Source of the DNA: Actinomadura craniellae | GTDB taxonomy: Bacteria; Actinomycetota; Actinomycetes; Streptosporangiales; Streptosporangiaceae | NCBI RefSeq assembly: GCF_003289645.1 | Contig: NZ_QLYX01000005.1 | Location: forward strand, 186,001-250,000 | DNA: 64,000 nucleotides | Reading direction: 5' to 3' | In this document: one piece after another, positions 22,296 to 30,515 of the stretch | How the letters are laid out: every line of letters begins with the position of its first letter | Position numbering within the stretch: the stretch's first letter is position 1 | Notes under the pieces: generated by a model | What the model saw: only the letters and a program-made list of their open reading frames with translations | Database searches by the model: none | What the model was told of the DNA's origin: nothing | Position numbers and translations under genes: made by a program

Positions 22296-22652
22296 ATGCT
22301 GCCGTCCGATAACCGGCTGCGGCGGCGGGCCGACTTCACCCAGGCGGTCCGCCGCGGCCGTCGCGCCGGCCGGCCCACCCTCGTCGGGTACCTCCAGCGC
22401 CGCGATCTCGATTCCGAGCCGCTGGCCGGATTCATCGTCGCCCGCACGGTCGGCAATGCCGTCGTGCGCAACCGGGTCCGGCGGCGATTGCGCCACCTGG
22501 TCGCGATGCACATCGACCGACTGCCCCGAGGTAGCCTGCTGGTGGTACGCGCCAATCCGGGCGCGGCGACCGCGGGCCATGACGAGCTGGCCGCGGACCT
22601 CGAGTCGGCGCTAGAGCGACTGCTGCGGCGGCAGTCCAAGGGGCGGGCATGA
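22296..22652 (+). CDS. rnpA: ribonuclease P protein component
   Basis: 118 residues. RnpA assists the RNase P RNA in cutting the 5' leader from tRNA precursors. The start [20 protein letters not shown] and the signature [18 protein letters not shown] (the RNR motif of this family) are clear. It lies 130 bases after rpmH and its stop overlaps the yidD start as ATGA, so the two are translationally coupled. Confidence 0.96.
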   Translation: MLPSDNRLRRRADFTQAVRRGRRAGRPTLVGYLQRRDLDSEPLAGFIVARTVGNAVVRNRVRRRLRHLVAMHIDRLPRGSLLVVRANPGAATAGHDELAADLESALERLLRRQSKGRA

Positions 22653-22969
22653 TGACGAAGCCGGGCCGGGTGACACCTGCTGCCCAGGTGTTCATCCTCG
22701 TCGTCCGCGGATACCGCCGCTTCCTCAGCCCGCTCCTCGGCCAACAGTGCCGATTCCAACCGACCTGCAGCGCGTACTCCCTTGAGGCTCTGCAGGAATA
22801 CGGCGCGCTGCGCGGCGGGTGGCTGACCGTCCGCCGGATCGGCCGGTGCCACCCCTTCCATCCGGGTGGTTTCGATCCGGTACCGCCGCGCGAGAGCGCC
22901 CCCTCCTCCCCCGGTCGCGAGCAGCGCGGCCCCGCCCCAGCAGAGCCCAAGGAGCTGCCCGGTGCTTGA
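22649..22969 (+). CDS. yidD: membrane protein insertion efficiency factor YidD
   Basis: 106 residues. The family core is intact: [37 protein letters not shown], then [17 protein letters not shown] with three conserved Cys. YidD is a small inner-face membrane-associated protein thought to help YidC insert proteins. The last 25 residues are Pro/Ser-rich and overlap the yidC start. Start ATG overlaps the rnpA stop. Confidence 0.94.
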   Translation: MMTKPGRVTPAAQVFILVVRGYRRFLSPLLGQQCRFQPTCSAYSLEALQEYGALRGGWLTVRRIGRCHPFHPGGFDPVPPRESAPSSPGREQRGPAPAEPKELPGA

Positions 22970-23918
22970 TTGGCTGTACGAGATCGTCGCTCAGATCATC
23001 ATGTGGATCCACAGTGGTCTGAGTACCGTCGTCGACGAGAACAGCGGTTGGGCCTGGGGTGGCTCGATCTTTCTGCTCACCGTGTTGATGCGGTTGCTGA
23101 TCTTCCCCCTCTTCGTCAAACAGATCCATGCGTCGCGGAAGATGCAGGAGCTCAACCCCCAGGTTCAGGCGCTGCGCAAGAAGTACAAGAACGACAAGCA
23201 GCGGATGAACCAGGAGGTGATGAAGCTTTACCAGGACGCGGGTGCCAACCCGCTGGCGGGCTGCCTGCCGCTGCTGGTCCAGATGCCCATCTTCATCGGC
23301 CTGTTCCAGGTGCTGAACGGGATCTCCAAGGCGGGGCCGAACGAGTCCAAGTACGGCATCCCTGCCGAGCTGATCCAGAGCGCCCAGCACGCCGACATCC
23401 TGGGCGCGGTGATCCCCGACACCTTCCTGAACGCCTGGAGCGCCGACCCGCGCAGCATCAGCGCCCTGGTGGTGACGGGCATCGCGGTGATCATCAGCTC
23501 GACCACCACCTTCTTCACCATCCGGTCCAGCATGAAGCGCCAGCCGGTCATGGACGAGAACAACCCCATGGTCGCCGCGCAGAAGATGATGGTCGTGATG
23601 GCCCCGCTGTTCGGCCTGTTCGGGCTGGGCTTCCCGCTCGGGGTGCTCATGTACTGGGTGACGTCCAACACCTGGTCGCTGGCCCAGCAGAACTACATCT
23701 ACCGGAAGTACCCGGTGACCACCCCAGGCGAGCAGAACGGCCAGGGCAAGGGGACGGGTAAGACCACCGCGGCCAAGGGGAAGGGCTCCGGTACCAAGAC
23801 CCTCGACACCAAGGCCAAGGGGAAGAACGAACCTGCTGCCGAACCCAAGGAAAAGGTGGTCAGGCAGCAGCCCGTGCGCAAGTCGCGGAGCAAGCGCAGC
23901 GGGTCACCCAAGCGTTAG
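22962..23918 (+). CDS. yidC: membrane protein insertase YidC
   Basis: 318 residues from GTG 22962 ([15 protein letters not shown]), with AAGGAG eight bases upstream; it overlaps the end of yidD by eight bases. As in other Gram-positives it lacks the large periplasmic domain. Hydrophobic helices include [53 protein letters not shown] and [17 protein letters not shown], with the cytoplasmic hairpin [20 protein letters not shown] between the first two. The tail is a long Lys/Gly/Thr-rich stretch able to contact the ribosome. YidC inserts and folds membrane proteins with or without SecYEG. Confidence 0.97.
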   Translation: MLDWLYEIVAQIIMWIHSGLSTVVDENSGWAWGGSIFLLTVLMRLLIFPLFVKQIHASRKMQELNPQVQALRKKYKNDKQRMNQEVMKLYQDAGANPLAGCLPLLVQMPIFIGLFQVLNGISKAGPNESKYGIPAELIQSAQHADILGAVIPDTFLNAWSADPRSISALVVTGIAVIISSTTTFFTIRSSMKRQPVMDENNPMVAAQKMMVVMAPLFGLFGLGFPLGVLMYWVTSNTWSLAQQNYIYRKYPVTTPGEQNGQGKGTGKTTAAKGKGSGTKTLDTKAKGKNEPAAEPKEKVVRQQPVRKSRSKRSGSPKR

Positions 23919-23954
23919 TGGCCGGTCGCGGCCATAGTTTCCGAAGGAGACCAT

Positions 23955-24437
23955 GTGAGTGACGTGACGACCGAGGTCGACGTCCAGGCGCTCGAGCAGG
24001 AAGGCGAGATCGCCGCCGACTACATCGAGGGACTGCTCGACATCGCCGACTACGACGGCGACATCGACATGGACGTCGAGGGCGAGCGCGCGATGGTCGC
24101 GGTCGTCGGGGCGTCCCTGGACGAGCTGGTCGGCAAGCGCGGCGAGGTGCTGGAAGCCCTGCAGGAGCTCACCCGGCTGGCGGTGCACCGCCAGACCGGC
24201 AACCGCACCCGGTTGATGCTCGACATCGGCGGTTACCGGGAGCGGCGCCGGGCCGAGCTGACCAAGCTCGGCGAGGACATCTCCGCCGAGGTGAAGCAGG
24301 AGAGCCGGCCCAAGCCGCTGGCACCGATGACCCCGTTCGAGCGCAAGATCGTGCACGACGCGGTCGCCGGTGCCGGGCTGCGCAGCGAGTCCGAGGGCGA
24401 GGAGCCCGACCGGTACGTGGTGGTGTACCCGGTCTGA
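23955..24437 (+). CDS. Jag/KhpB-type RNA-binding protein (KH and R3H domains)
   Basis: 160 residues, GTG start preceded by GAAGGAGA. A KH-like domain (VEGERAMVAVVGASLDELVG, then KRGEVLEALQELTRLA) is followed by the R3H domain (LAPMTPFERKIVHDAVA and a terminal YVVVYPV). The N-terminal Jag domain of firmicute homologues is absent, as usual in actinobacteria. It binds RNA and, in other bacteria, works with KhpA in post-transcriptional control of envelope and division genes. It closes the rpmH-yidC operon and is followed by a strong hairpin. Confidence 0.92.
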   Translation: MSDVTTEVDVQALEQEGEIAADYIEGLLDIADYDGDIDMDVEGERAMVAVVGASLDELVGKRGEVLEALQELTRLAVHRQTGNRTRLMLDIGGYRERRRAELTKLGEDISAEVKQESRPKPLAPMTPFERKIVHDAVAGAGLRSESEGEEPDRYVVVYPV

Positions 24438-24453
24438 ATCCGAGGACGCTCAT

Positions 24454-24488
24454 CGGTTACGGCCCCGCCTGGTGCGGGGCCGTAACCG
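24454..24488. terminator. bidirectional hairpin terminator between jag and DUF6458 gene
   Basis: CGGTTACGGCCCCGC (24454-24468) and its exact complement (24474-24488) form a 15-bp stem with loop CTGGT, followed by TTTGAC. It sits 17 bases after the jag stop and 19 bases before the stop of the converging gene, so it can serve both. Confidence 0.85.
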
Positions 24489-24506
24489 TTTGACGGCCCC
24501 GCAGGC

Positions 24507-24917
24507 TCAGGCTTCGGGGTCGCGGCGCACGGCGGCTTCCCGCAGATGCCGTCCGGGCTGCGGGTTCCCGTTGGCGTCGACCGGCTGCGGCGGGTCCTCC
24601 GTGGACACCACGGGCTGCTGGGTCTGCTGCGGGGTGCTGGTCGGCTGCTGGGGAGCAGCGGCCGGCTCGGTGTGGACGTGCGGCGGAACGGGCTCGTCGT
24701 TCTCCACCACGTACACCGGGTCCTCCTCCACCACCTCGGCGACCTGGCCGCGGCGGCGGGGACGCGTGTACATCATGGTGAACGCGAGGCTGGTCAGGCC
24801 CACCAGCATCAGGATCAGGCCGACCATCTGAATGTTGACGCCGCTGAGATCGACGTTGAGGGCGAAGGTGAGGATCGCACCGATGGCGATAAAGGCGAGG
24901 CTGACTCCGATTCCCAT
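24507..24917 (-). CDS. DUF6458-type small membrane protein
   Basis: 136 residues from ATG 24917, with AAGGAGG upstream. Two transmembrane helices are clear: GIGVSLAFIAIGAILTFALN and IQMVGLILMLVGLTSLAFT, joined by the short VDLSGVN turn, then a basic YTRPRRRG stop-transfer. The C-terminal 75 residues are Pro/Gln/Thr-rich and probably disordered. The pair of helices matches the family annotated DUF6458 in actinomycetes, of unknown function. Here it interrupts the usual jag-rsmG order on the opposite strand. Confidence 0.8.
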   Translation of the reverse strand: MGIGVSLAFIAIGAILTFALNVDLSGVNIQMVGLILMLVGLTSLAFTMMYTRPRRRGQVAEVVEEDPVYVVENDEPVPPHVHTEPAAAPQQPTSTPQQTQQPVVSTEDPPQPVDANGNPQPGRHLREAAVRRDPEA

Positions 24918-25090
24918 GTGATCAGAGCCTCCTTCCAGGCAGGTGGGCTCATGTCGGAGCCTGTCTACCCGGTGGTCCGAAAATATACCTGTGGCATGGC
25001 GGGGGTCACGCTGAAGGAATCCGCGCTGCCGCGGGGACGCTGCCCTATGAGGGAACGTTTGTGGAACGATGCTTTCGGTGAGGGGTGACA

Positions 25091-25759
25091 ATGCCGGCGC
25101 CGACTGAAGCGCGGGAGATTTTCGATGGTGTGCTGGCCACGGCCGAGCAGTACGCCGAGTTCCTTGCGGACGCCGGGGTCCAGCGCGGACTGATCGGGCC
25201 GCGTGAGATTGATCGACTCTGGGAGCGGCACCTCATCAACTGCGCCGTGCTGTCGGAGGCGGTTCCCAAGGACGCCCAGGTGGTGGACATCGGGTCGGGC
25301 GCGGGGTTGCCGGGGCTGGTGCTCGCGATCATCCGGCCCGATCTGCACATCACCCTGCTGGAACCGCTGCTTCGGCGGACGAAGTTCCTGGACGAGTGCG
25401 TGGAGATGCTGGGCCTGAAGAACGTCGAGGTTCGCCGTGCCCGGGCGGAAGAGGTCGCCGGCGAGTTCTCCGTCGATGTGGTGACGGCTCGTGCGGTTGC
25501 ACCGCTCGATCGGTTGGCCGGATGGGCGCTTCCGTTGCTTCGGCCGGGTGGGGAATTGCTCGCACTCAAGGGTGAGCGGGCTGCCGGTGAGCTTGCGGAC
25601 GCCGGGCCGGTGCTCAAGCGGTTCGGGGTGCGTAAGGCGGAACTGCTTCAGGTGGGGCAGGGTAAAGTCGATCCGCCGACAACGATTGTTCGTGTGGTCG
25701 CCGAACGCGCCGCCCCCCGGAAGAGCAGAGGGTCGAAGCGGCGGAAGGGTTTCAGATGA
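25091..25759 (+). CDS. rsmG: 16S rRNA (guanine-N7) methyltransferase RsmG
   Basis: 222 residues from ATG 25091, preferred over GTG 25085 because AGGGG is then correctly spaced. RsmG methylates N7 of G527 in 16S rRNA; loss gives low-level streptomycin resistance and altered secondary metabolism in streptomycetes. The SAM motif VVDIGSGAGLPGLVLAIIRP, DECVEMLGLKNVEV and VDVVTARAVAPLDRLAGWAL are family hallmarks. A basic tail (RGSKRRKGF) follows. Its stop overlaps parA as ATGA. Confidence 0.96.
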   Translation: MPAPTEAREIFDGVLATAEQYAEFLADAGVQRGLIGPREIDRLWERHLINCAVLSEAVPKDAQVVDIGSGAGLPGLVLAIIRPDLHITLLEPLLRRTKFLDECVEMLGLKNVEVRRARAEEVAGEFSVDVVTARAVAPLDRLAGWALPLLRPGGELLALKGERAAGELADAGPVLKRFGVRKAELLQVGQGKVDPPTTIVRVVAERAAPRKSRGSKRRKGFR

Positions 25760-26952
25760 ACGTGGGACCGGGGCTGGGTTGGCCTGACGCCGAAGATCCT
25801 CTTAACAACGGTTCGACCGGAGAGAAGCCGGACGAGAACGCGAGCGATCAGTCCGGGCTGGGCTGGCCGGGCGGGGAACCGGTGCCGGACGCGACCGCCA
25901 CGGGCGGTCGGTCCGCAGGGGCCTCTTCTGGACATGTGGCGTGGGGCGACACATCATCCGGGCCTGCGGAGACGGGATACGTGCCGACGAACGGCGGCGG
26001 CACGAAGGTTTCAGCCCCGCACAAGGGATCTGTTCAGGGGGAGTCGGAACTGGTGCGCGAGGCGTTGAAGAAGGCCGCTGTTCCACGTGAAACAACGTCG
26101 GCCGGGGCTGCGACCATGACGGGGTTGAAGGTCCGCGGCGGTGCGAGCCGTAAGAGGGAGTGGCCGCGCCCCGCCGAGTGCCGGGTCATGACGATCGCCA
26201 ATCAGAAGGGCGGCGTCGGCAAGACCACCACCTCGGTCAACCTGGCGGCCTCGCTGGCGATGCACGGCGCCCAGGTTCTGGTGATCGACCTGGACCCGCA
26301 AGGCAATGCCTCCACCGCGTTGGGCGTGGAGCACCATGCGGACGTTCCGTCCATCTATGACGTACTGATTGATGACATGCCGCTCGCCGACATCGTGGTC
26401 CCGGCGCCTGAACTGCCCAACCTGCACGTCGCTCCGGCCACGCTGCACCTGGCCGGTGCCGAGATCGAACTGGTCTCCAAGGTGGCCCGGGAACTGCGGC
26501 TGCGCCGGGCGCTCGACGCTTTCGACAAGTCCCGCTTTGACTACGTGCTCATCGACAGCCCGCCGTCGCTCGGCCTCCTCACCGTCAATGCTCTGGTCGG
26601 TGGCAACGAGCTGCTCATCCCGATCCAGTGCGAGTACTACGCGCTGGAGGGGCTGGGACAGCTGCTGAACACGGTGGATCTGGTGAAGTCGCACCTGAAC
26701 CCCGGGCTGAACGTTTCCACCATCCTGCTCACCATGTACGACGCCCGGACCCGGCTCGCCGCCCAGGTGGCGGACGAGGTGCGGAGCCACTTCGGGGAGA
26801 TCGTGCTGAGCACGGTGATCCCCCGAAGTGTTCGGGTCTCGGAGGCACCTAGCTACGGGCAGTCGGTCATGACGTACGACCCCGGGTCCAGCGGTGCGCT
26901 GGCCTACAACGAAGCCGCCTCGGAGATGGCCCACCGAGGAGCAGCCGAGTAG
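25756..26952 (+). CDS. parA: chromosome partitioning ATPase ParA (Soj)
   Basis: 398 residues. The deviant Walker A ANQKGGVGKTTTSVNLAASL starts near residue 148; other motifs are VIDLDPQGNAST, IDSPPSLGLLTVNAL and the DNA-binding C-terminal helices. The first about 140 residues are a disordered extension with GLGWP near residues 7 and 35, typical of actinomycete ParA. A near-perfect parS site is inside this extension (codons VPRET). ParA cooperates with ParB-parS complexes to move origins. Its start overlaps the rsmG stop. Confidence 0.96.
   Translation: MNVGPGLGWPDAEDPLNNGSTGEKPDENASDQSGLGWPGGEPVPDATATGGRSAGASSGHVAWGDTSSGPAETGYVPTNGGGTKVSAPHKGSVQGESELVREALKKAAVPRETTSAGAATMTGLKVRGGASRKREWPRPAECRVMTIANQKGGVGKTTTSVNLAASLAMHGAQVLVIDLDPQGNASTALGVEHHADVPSIYDVLIDDMPLADIVVPAPELPNLHVAPATLHLAGAEIELVSKVARELRLRRALDAFDKSRFDYVLIDSPPSLGLLTVNALVGGNELLIPIQCEYYALEGLGQLLNTVDLVKSHLNPGLNVSTILLTMYDARTRLAAQVADEVRSHFGEIVLSTVIPRSVRVSEAPSYGQSVMTYDPGSSGALAYNEAASEMAHRGAAE
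26080..26093. promoter_or_regulatory. parS-like site within parA
   Basis: GTTCCACGTGAAAC differs at one position from the palindrome GTTTCACGTGAAAC. It encodes Val-Pro-Arg-Glu-Thr in the ParA N-terminal extension, so the site constrains the protein sequence or the reverse. Confidence 0.75.
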
Positions 26953-27467
26953 CTGTGCTACGCCGCCGTCGGGCCGGTACGTGTCACGGGTGAGTCCGAC
27001 GTCGGTTCCAGCCCAGTAGTGGCCATGCGCTGGCGGCGTGCCGCCGGCACCGGCGGCTCCAGACCGACGACTGGATTCCCGCTCCCTGGCCGGAATGGTG
27101 GCGGCACCGCAGGGAGTCGCTGCGGCAGGCTGGCAGAGCGGTCGGGGGCTGTCCCACGACCACAGCCCGTTCTTCTCCGCATCGTCGCCCACGCAGGGCC
27201 GAGCGGGCGGGGCGCAGCCCGACTCAGCCAGAGCGGTCATCGCGGGCGCCCGGGAGCCCGGGGCGATGAAAATCCGGGCCAGCAGGTCGGGACTGTCTGT
27301 CCCATGCGGCGGCGCGACGCAACTGGCCGCACGCTCGCGCTCGCCGCACCGTCGCCGACGGAGCGCCGGACGGTTGGGACACCGGACGGTTGGGACGCGG
27401 GCCGGCAGGTTGAGGCTCTGCTGAGAGCCCTCCGGCCGCCACCACTTTCTTGGCACCCGATGGGCTT

Positions 27468-27481
27468 GTTTCACGTGAAAC
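27468..27481. promoter_or_regulatory. parS site
   Basis: Perfect GTTTCACGTGAAAC palindrome, the ParB-binding centromere site, in the gap upstream of parB. Confidence 0.93.
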
Positions 27482-27674
27482 GGAGAGCGGGACTCGCTCA
27501 TGGCACGCTGCCCCCGCCCGGAAGGGATGGCGGGCAACGAGATGATCGTCACGCCACTTGCACAAGAGGGCCGTCTCATTGCCGGAGTGGCCGTACGGTG
27601 GTGACCGCTGATGCTTGCACGGCCGAGTCGTCCCGAGGGTGAATTCGGTTGCGGGTGAGGCGCTGTCCGGCAGG

Positions 27675-27683
27675 TTGTCCACA
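27675..27683 (+). promoter_or_regulatory. perfect DnaA box upstream of parB
   Basis: TTGTCCACA, identical to the consensus for high-GC actinobacteria, 92 bases before the parB start. A single box outside oriC may titrate DnaA or couple parB expression to initiation. Confidence 0.55.
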
Positions 27684-27774
27684 GCTGGAATGCCGACGGA
27701 CGAGCAGAGCGTGTGAGTGGTTCGATGGAGCGGCCGGACGAAGTGCGGTGTTGGTCGCTGAACGAGGAGGGGCC

Positions 27775-28734
27775 GTGAGCCAGCAGAGACGTGGGCTCGG
27801 CAAGGGGCTGGGAGCGCTCATCCCCACCGGGCCGCCGCCGGGTGCCGGCAGGCCCGGGCCGATGGGTGGGGACGGCGGGACGCTTGCCGGGCCGGAGATC
27901 GAGCCGGTGGCGGGAGCGCATTTCGCCGAGTTGCCGCTGGACTCGATCACGCCCAACCCGCGTCAGCCCCGGCAGCACTTCGACGAGGACGCGCTGGAGG
28001 AACTGGCCGAGTCGATCAAAATCGTCGGCCTGCTGCAGCCGGTGGTCGTCCGCCGGGTGGGGGCAGAACATTACGAGCTCATCATGGGCGAGCGCCGGTG
28101 GCGGGCGTCCAAGCGCGCGGAGCAGGAGACCATCCCGGCCATCATCCGGGAGACCGGGGATGACGATCTGCTCCGGGACGCGCTGATCGAGAACCTGCAC
28201 CGGCAGCAGCTCAACCCGCTGGAGGAGGCCGCCGCCTACCAGCAACTGCTGGATGACTTCGGTGCCACCCACGAGCAACTCGCCACGCGGATCGGCCGGT
28301 CCCGGCCCCACATCACCAACACTCTCCGGTTGCTGAACCTGCCCCCCGCCGTGCAGCGGCGCTTGGCTGCGGGCGTCATCAGCGCGGGCCACGCCCGAGC
28401 GCTGCTGTCCCTCGATGACTTCGAGGCACAGGAGCATCTGGCCGGTCGGATCGTGGCCGAGGGGTTGTCGGTGCGCGCGGTTGAAGAACTCATCGCACTG
28501 CGCGAGGTGGACCCGAAGAAGGCGCCCACCGGGCAGGGGCGGAAGCGCCCGGTCGCCCCCGCGCTCAAGAATCTGGCCGACCGGCTCTCCGACCGCTACG
28601 AGACCAAGGTCCGGGTCGACCTCGGCCGCAACAAGGGCAAGATCGTGGTGGAGTTCGCCTCGCTGGAGGACCTCGAACGCATCATCAAGACCATGGCGCC
28701 CGAAGACCTCACCGCGCTTCCCGACGCCCCCTGA
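27775..28734 (+). CDS. parB: chromosome partitioning protein ParB
   Basis: 319 residues from GTG 27775, with GAGGAGG five bases upstream; this gives the classic start [16 protein letters not shown]. The CTP-binding ParB/Srx domain shows [20 protein letters not shown] and the GERRWRAS motif. [20 protein letters not shown] and the HTH ([20 protein letters not shown]) follow, and a C-terminal dimer domain ends the protein. ParB loads at parS, spreads as a CTP-dependent clamp and recruits SMC. Four parS sites lie within about 1.7 kb. Confidence 0.97.
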   Translation: MSQQRRGLGKGLGALIPTGPPPGAGRPGPMGGDGGTLAGPEIEPVAGAHFAELPLDSITPNPRQPRQHFDEDALEELAESIKIVGLLQPVVVRRVGAEHYELIMGERRWRASKRAEQETIPAIIRETGDDDLLRDALIENLHRQQLNPLEEAAAYQQLLDDFGATHEQLATRIGRSRPHITNTLRLLNLPPAVQRRLAAGVISAGHARALLSLDDFEAQEHLAGRIVAEGLSVRAVEELIALREVDPKKAPTGQGRKRPVAPALKNLADRLSDRYETKVRVDLGRNKGKIVVEFASLEDLERIIKTMAPEDLTALPDAP

Positions 28735-28747
28735 CCGAACACCTTCC

Positions 28748-28781
28748 GAGTGCCCCGTAGCCGCCAGGCCGCGGGGCACTC
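28748..28781 (+). terminator. parB terminator hairpin
   Basis: GAGTGCCCCG (28748-28757) pairs with CGGGGCACTC (28772-28781), followed by CGCTTTTCC. It begins 14 bases after the parB stop. Confidence 0.7.
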
Positions 28782-29173
28782 CGCTTTTCCGCCAGCTACG
28801 ACCGCTGGAAGCCCCAAACGGCACCGCATTGCCATGTGCACGTTGGCCGGCGCCAGCAGAACGCGCTCGAATCCGCCGGATGGTCAGATCGCAGAGCATC
28901 TCGCTCGCTGTGCCAAGCAACAGCACCGAACTGGAGGGCATTCCGCTGACAAGCGGACCGCATCCGCCGGGGGCGGCCTACCTGACGAGGCCACCCGGCA
29001 TCAGACCCGCACAGGTTCGCCGTGTGCCTGAGGGGAGTTCCGGCGCGATCCGTTCGTAGATCATTTCGATCTGGAGAGAACGGCCAGCGTGCCCAAGGGC
29101 GGAACCATGCAACCTCTGCCAGGCGCTGGACTAGTGATCCGGGAAAGCAACTCCCGAGGAGCGAACCACGCTG

Positions 29174-29187
29174 GTTTCACGTGAAAC
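29174..29187. promoter_or_regulatory. parS site
   Basis: Perfect GTTTCACGTGAAAC. The next 15 bases (GGCGGCGAGCGATGA) are identical to those after the parS at 29430, so the two sites arose by local duplication. Confidence 0.93.
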
Positions 29188-29243
29188 GGCGGCGAGCGAT
29201 GAAGTGGCACAGGGCGGGATCGGCTGCAACCTCTGCCGAGCGC

Positions 29244-29384
29244 GAGGGCCTGTCTCAAAGCGGGGCCAGCCGCCTTCCCGCGGTGCCGGTACTGCCTGTG
29301 CTCCCTTCGGCGCCTCAGGAGTGCGGACGCAGTTGGTGCCGATGCCGTAAGGAGGCTGTTGACCTCTCTTCGAGACACGCCTTA
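29244..29384. mobile_element. short TIR element 1 (MITE-like), 141 bp
   Basis: Left end GAGGGCCTGTCTCAAAGC and right end CTTCGAGACACGCCTTA are imperfect inverted repeats of the consensus TAAGGCCTGTCTCAAAGT shared with elements at 44142, 46190 and 49582. The interior keeps the ..GGTACC/GGTGCCG.. block seen just inside the left end of the others, but lacks the 50-bp palindrome. No coding capacity. It lies between two parS sites. Confidence 0.6.
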
Positions 29385-29429
29385 GGACCGGCGGCTCGTG
29401 AAGCGACTTCTACGAATCGCGCCGCGCAG

Positions 29430-29443
29430 GTTTCACGTGAAAC
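29430..29443. promoter_or_regulatory. parS site overlapping the ddl stop codon
   Basis: Perfect GTTTCACGTGAAAC. Read on the minus strand it encodes the last codons and the TGA stop of ddl. Confidence 0.93.
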
Positions 29444-30383
29444 GGCGGCGAGCGATGAGGTCACGAAGGGCCGACCCCAGGTCGAGGTGCGCAGCGCTCA
29501 GGGCTCGCGGGAAGAGGCTCGTCTCCGTCATGCCGGGTGCCACATTCACTTCGAGGAAGTGCGCCTGGCCTTCATCGTCCACGATGAGGTCCGTACGGGA
29601 GATGTCGCGCAGCCCAAGCGCACGGTGAGCGGTGAACGCCATGTCGGCGGCTTGCTCCGCTGCTTTGGCCGGCAGGCGAGCCGGCGCGATGAACTCGGTG
29701 TCGCCCGCGTCGTAGCGAGCGGTGTAGTCGTAGATCCCGCTCTCGCCGGGGATGACCTCGACAGCGGGAAGCGCGATGGGGACACCGTCTCGTTCGATCA
29801 CGCTGATGGCCAGTTCGGTACCCGAGACGTATTGCTCAATCAGCGCGGTGTCGCCGTAGGCGAAGCAGCCCATCATTGCGGTCGGCAGCGCGGCAGCCTC
29901 CCGGACCACGGACGTGCCCAGCGCCGAGCCGCCCCGGGCGGGCTTCACGAAGAGCGGCAGCCCCAACTGAGCCACGACCCGGTCGAGCACGGCCGTTGCC
30001 CCCAGGTCGTGGAAGAGTTCCTTGGGTAGAGCGACCGATCGGGGAGTGCGCAGTCCCGCCCGCCGGACGACGGCCTTGGCGGTGGGCTTGTCCCAGGCGA
30101 CCCGGCAGGCGTCCGGCCGTGCCCCCACGTAGCGCAGGTCGAGAAGTTCGAGGACGTCCCGGATCGCCCCGTCCTCACCCGAGGCACCGTGCAGAACGGG
30201 AAGGACCACATCCGGCGGATCGTGGGTCAGCGCTGCCAGCAGCGAGGCGTCGGCGTCCCGGATCTCCACATCGACTTCCATGGCGCGGAGCGCGTCCATG
30301 ACTCGACGCCCCGAGCGCAGGGACACCTCTCGCTCGTACGAGAGCCCCCCTGCCAGCACGACGACATGTCCCGGATCAGTCAC
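29433..30383 (-). CDS. D-alanine--D-alanine ligase family protein
   Basis: 316 residues, ATP-grasp fold. N-terminal VVVLAGGLSYEREVSLRSGR is the typical Ddl opening; VLHGASGEDGAIRDVLELL, PLFVKPARGGSALGTSVV (ATP loop) and the end HFLEVNVAPGMTETSLFPRA (metal- and phosphate-binding) are all present. Ddl makes the D-Ala-D-Ala dipeptide for peptidoglycan. A second, longer Ddl may exist elsewhere, since this parB-adjacent copy is a distinct short type in actinomycetes. The stop lies in a parS site. No terminator is visible between it and parS. Confidence 0.9.
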   Translation of the reverse strand: MTDPGHVVVLAGGLSYEREVSLRSGRRVMDALRAMEVDVEIRDADASLLAALTHDPPDVVLPVLHGASGEDGAIRDVLELLDLRYVGARPDACRVAWDKPTAKAVVRRAGLRTPRSVALPKELFHDLGATAVLDRVVAQLGLPLFVKPARGGSALGTSVVREAAALPTAMMGCFAYGDTALIEQYVSGTELAISVIERDGVPIALPAVEVIPGESGIYDYTARYDAGDTEFIAPARLPAKAAEQAADMAFTAHRALGLRDISRTDLIVDDEGQAHFLEVNVAPGMTETSLFPRALSAAHLDLGSALRDLIARRRFT

Positions 30384-30475
30384 ACGACTCCCTGCCCGTC
30401 AACGCTCCGCACGGCACGCCGGCTTCTCCGGCTTGTACCTGTCTGGGGGGATCCTCCCAGCCCCGCCGAGCTCGG

Positions 30476-30503
30476 CGTCACCCGGCCACTGAGCCGGGTG
30501 ACG
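30476..30503 (-). terminator. hairpin after the aminotransferase gene
   Basis: CGTCACCCGGC (30476-30486) and GCCGGGTGACG (30493-30503) form a perfect 11-bp stem with a six-base loop, 12 bases beyond the aminotransferase stop on the minus strand. It separates that transcript from ddl. Confidence 0.7.
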
Positions 30504-30515
30504 GGACGGGCGGGA

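Larger units (their letters stand above)
26953..27774. other. parA-parB intergenic region with one parS
   Basis: About 820 bases between genes that are usually close together. Open frames exist on both strands, but none has a ribosome site, conserved motif or the usual codon pattern. One perfect parS and one DnaA box lie inside. A short stretch near 27060-27110 reads QTDDWIPAPWPEWWRHRR in one frame without a start codon, and may be a gene remnant. Confidence 0.5.
28782..29432. other. parB-ddl intergenic region (parS sites and a short inverted-repeat element)
   Basis: About 650 bases without a supportable gene between converging parB and ddl. It holds two perfect parS sites with duplicated flanks and a 141-bp TIR element between them. 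Frames present are short and lack ribosome sites. Confidence 0.5.

Noticed and set aside
27040-27250. Possible small gene or transposase fragment reading QTDDWIPAPWPEWWRHRR between parA and parB
   Set aside because: No start codon or ribosome site in frame, a stop shortly upstream, and no family recognised; mentioned only as a possible remnant.
26011-28941. A 976-codon minus-strand frame across parA and parB
   Set aside because: Antisense to two certain genes; no recognisable domain.
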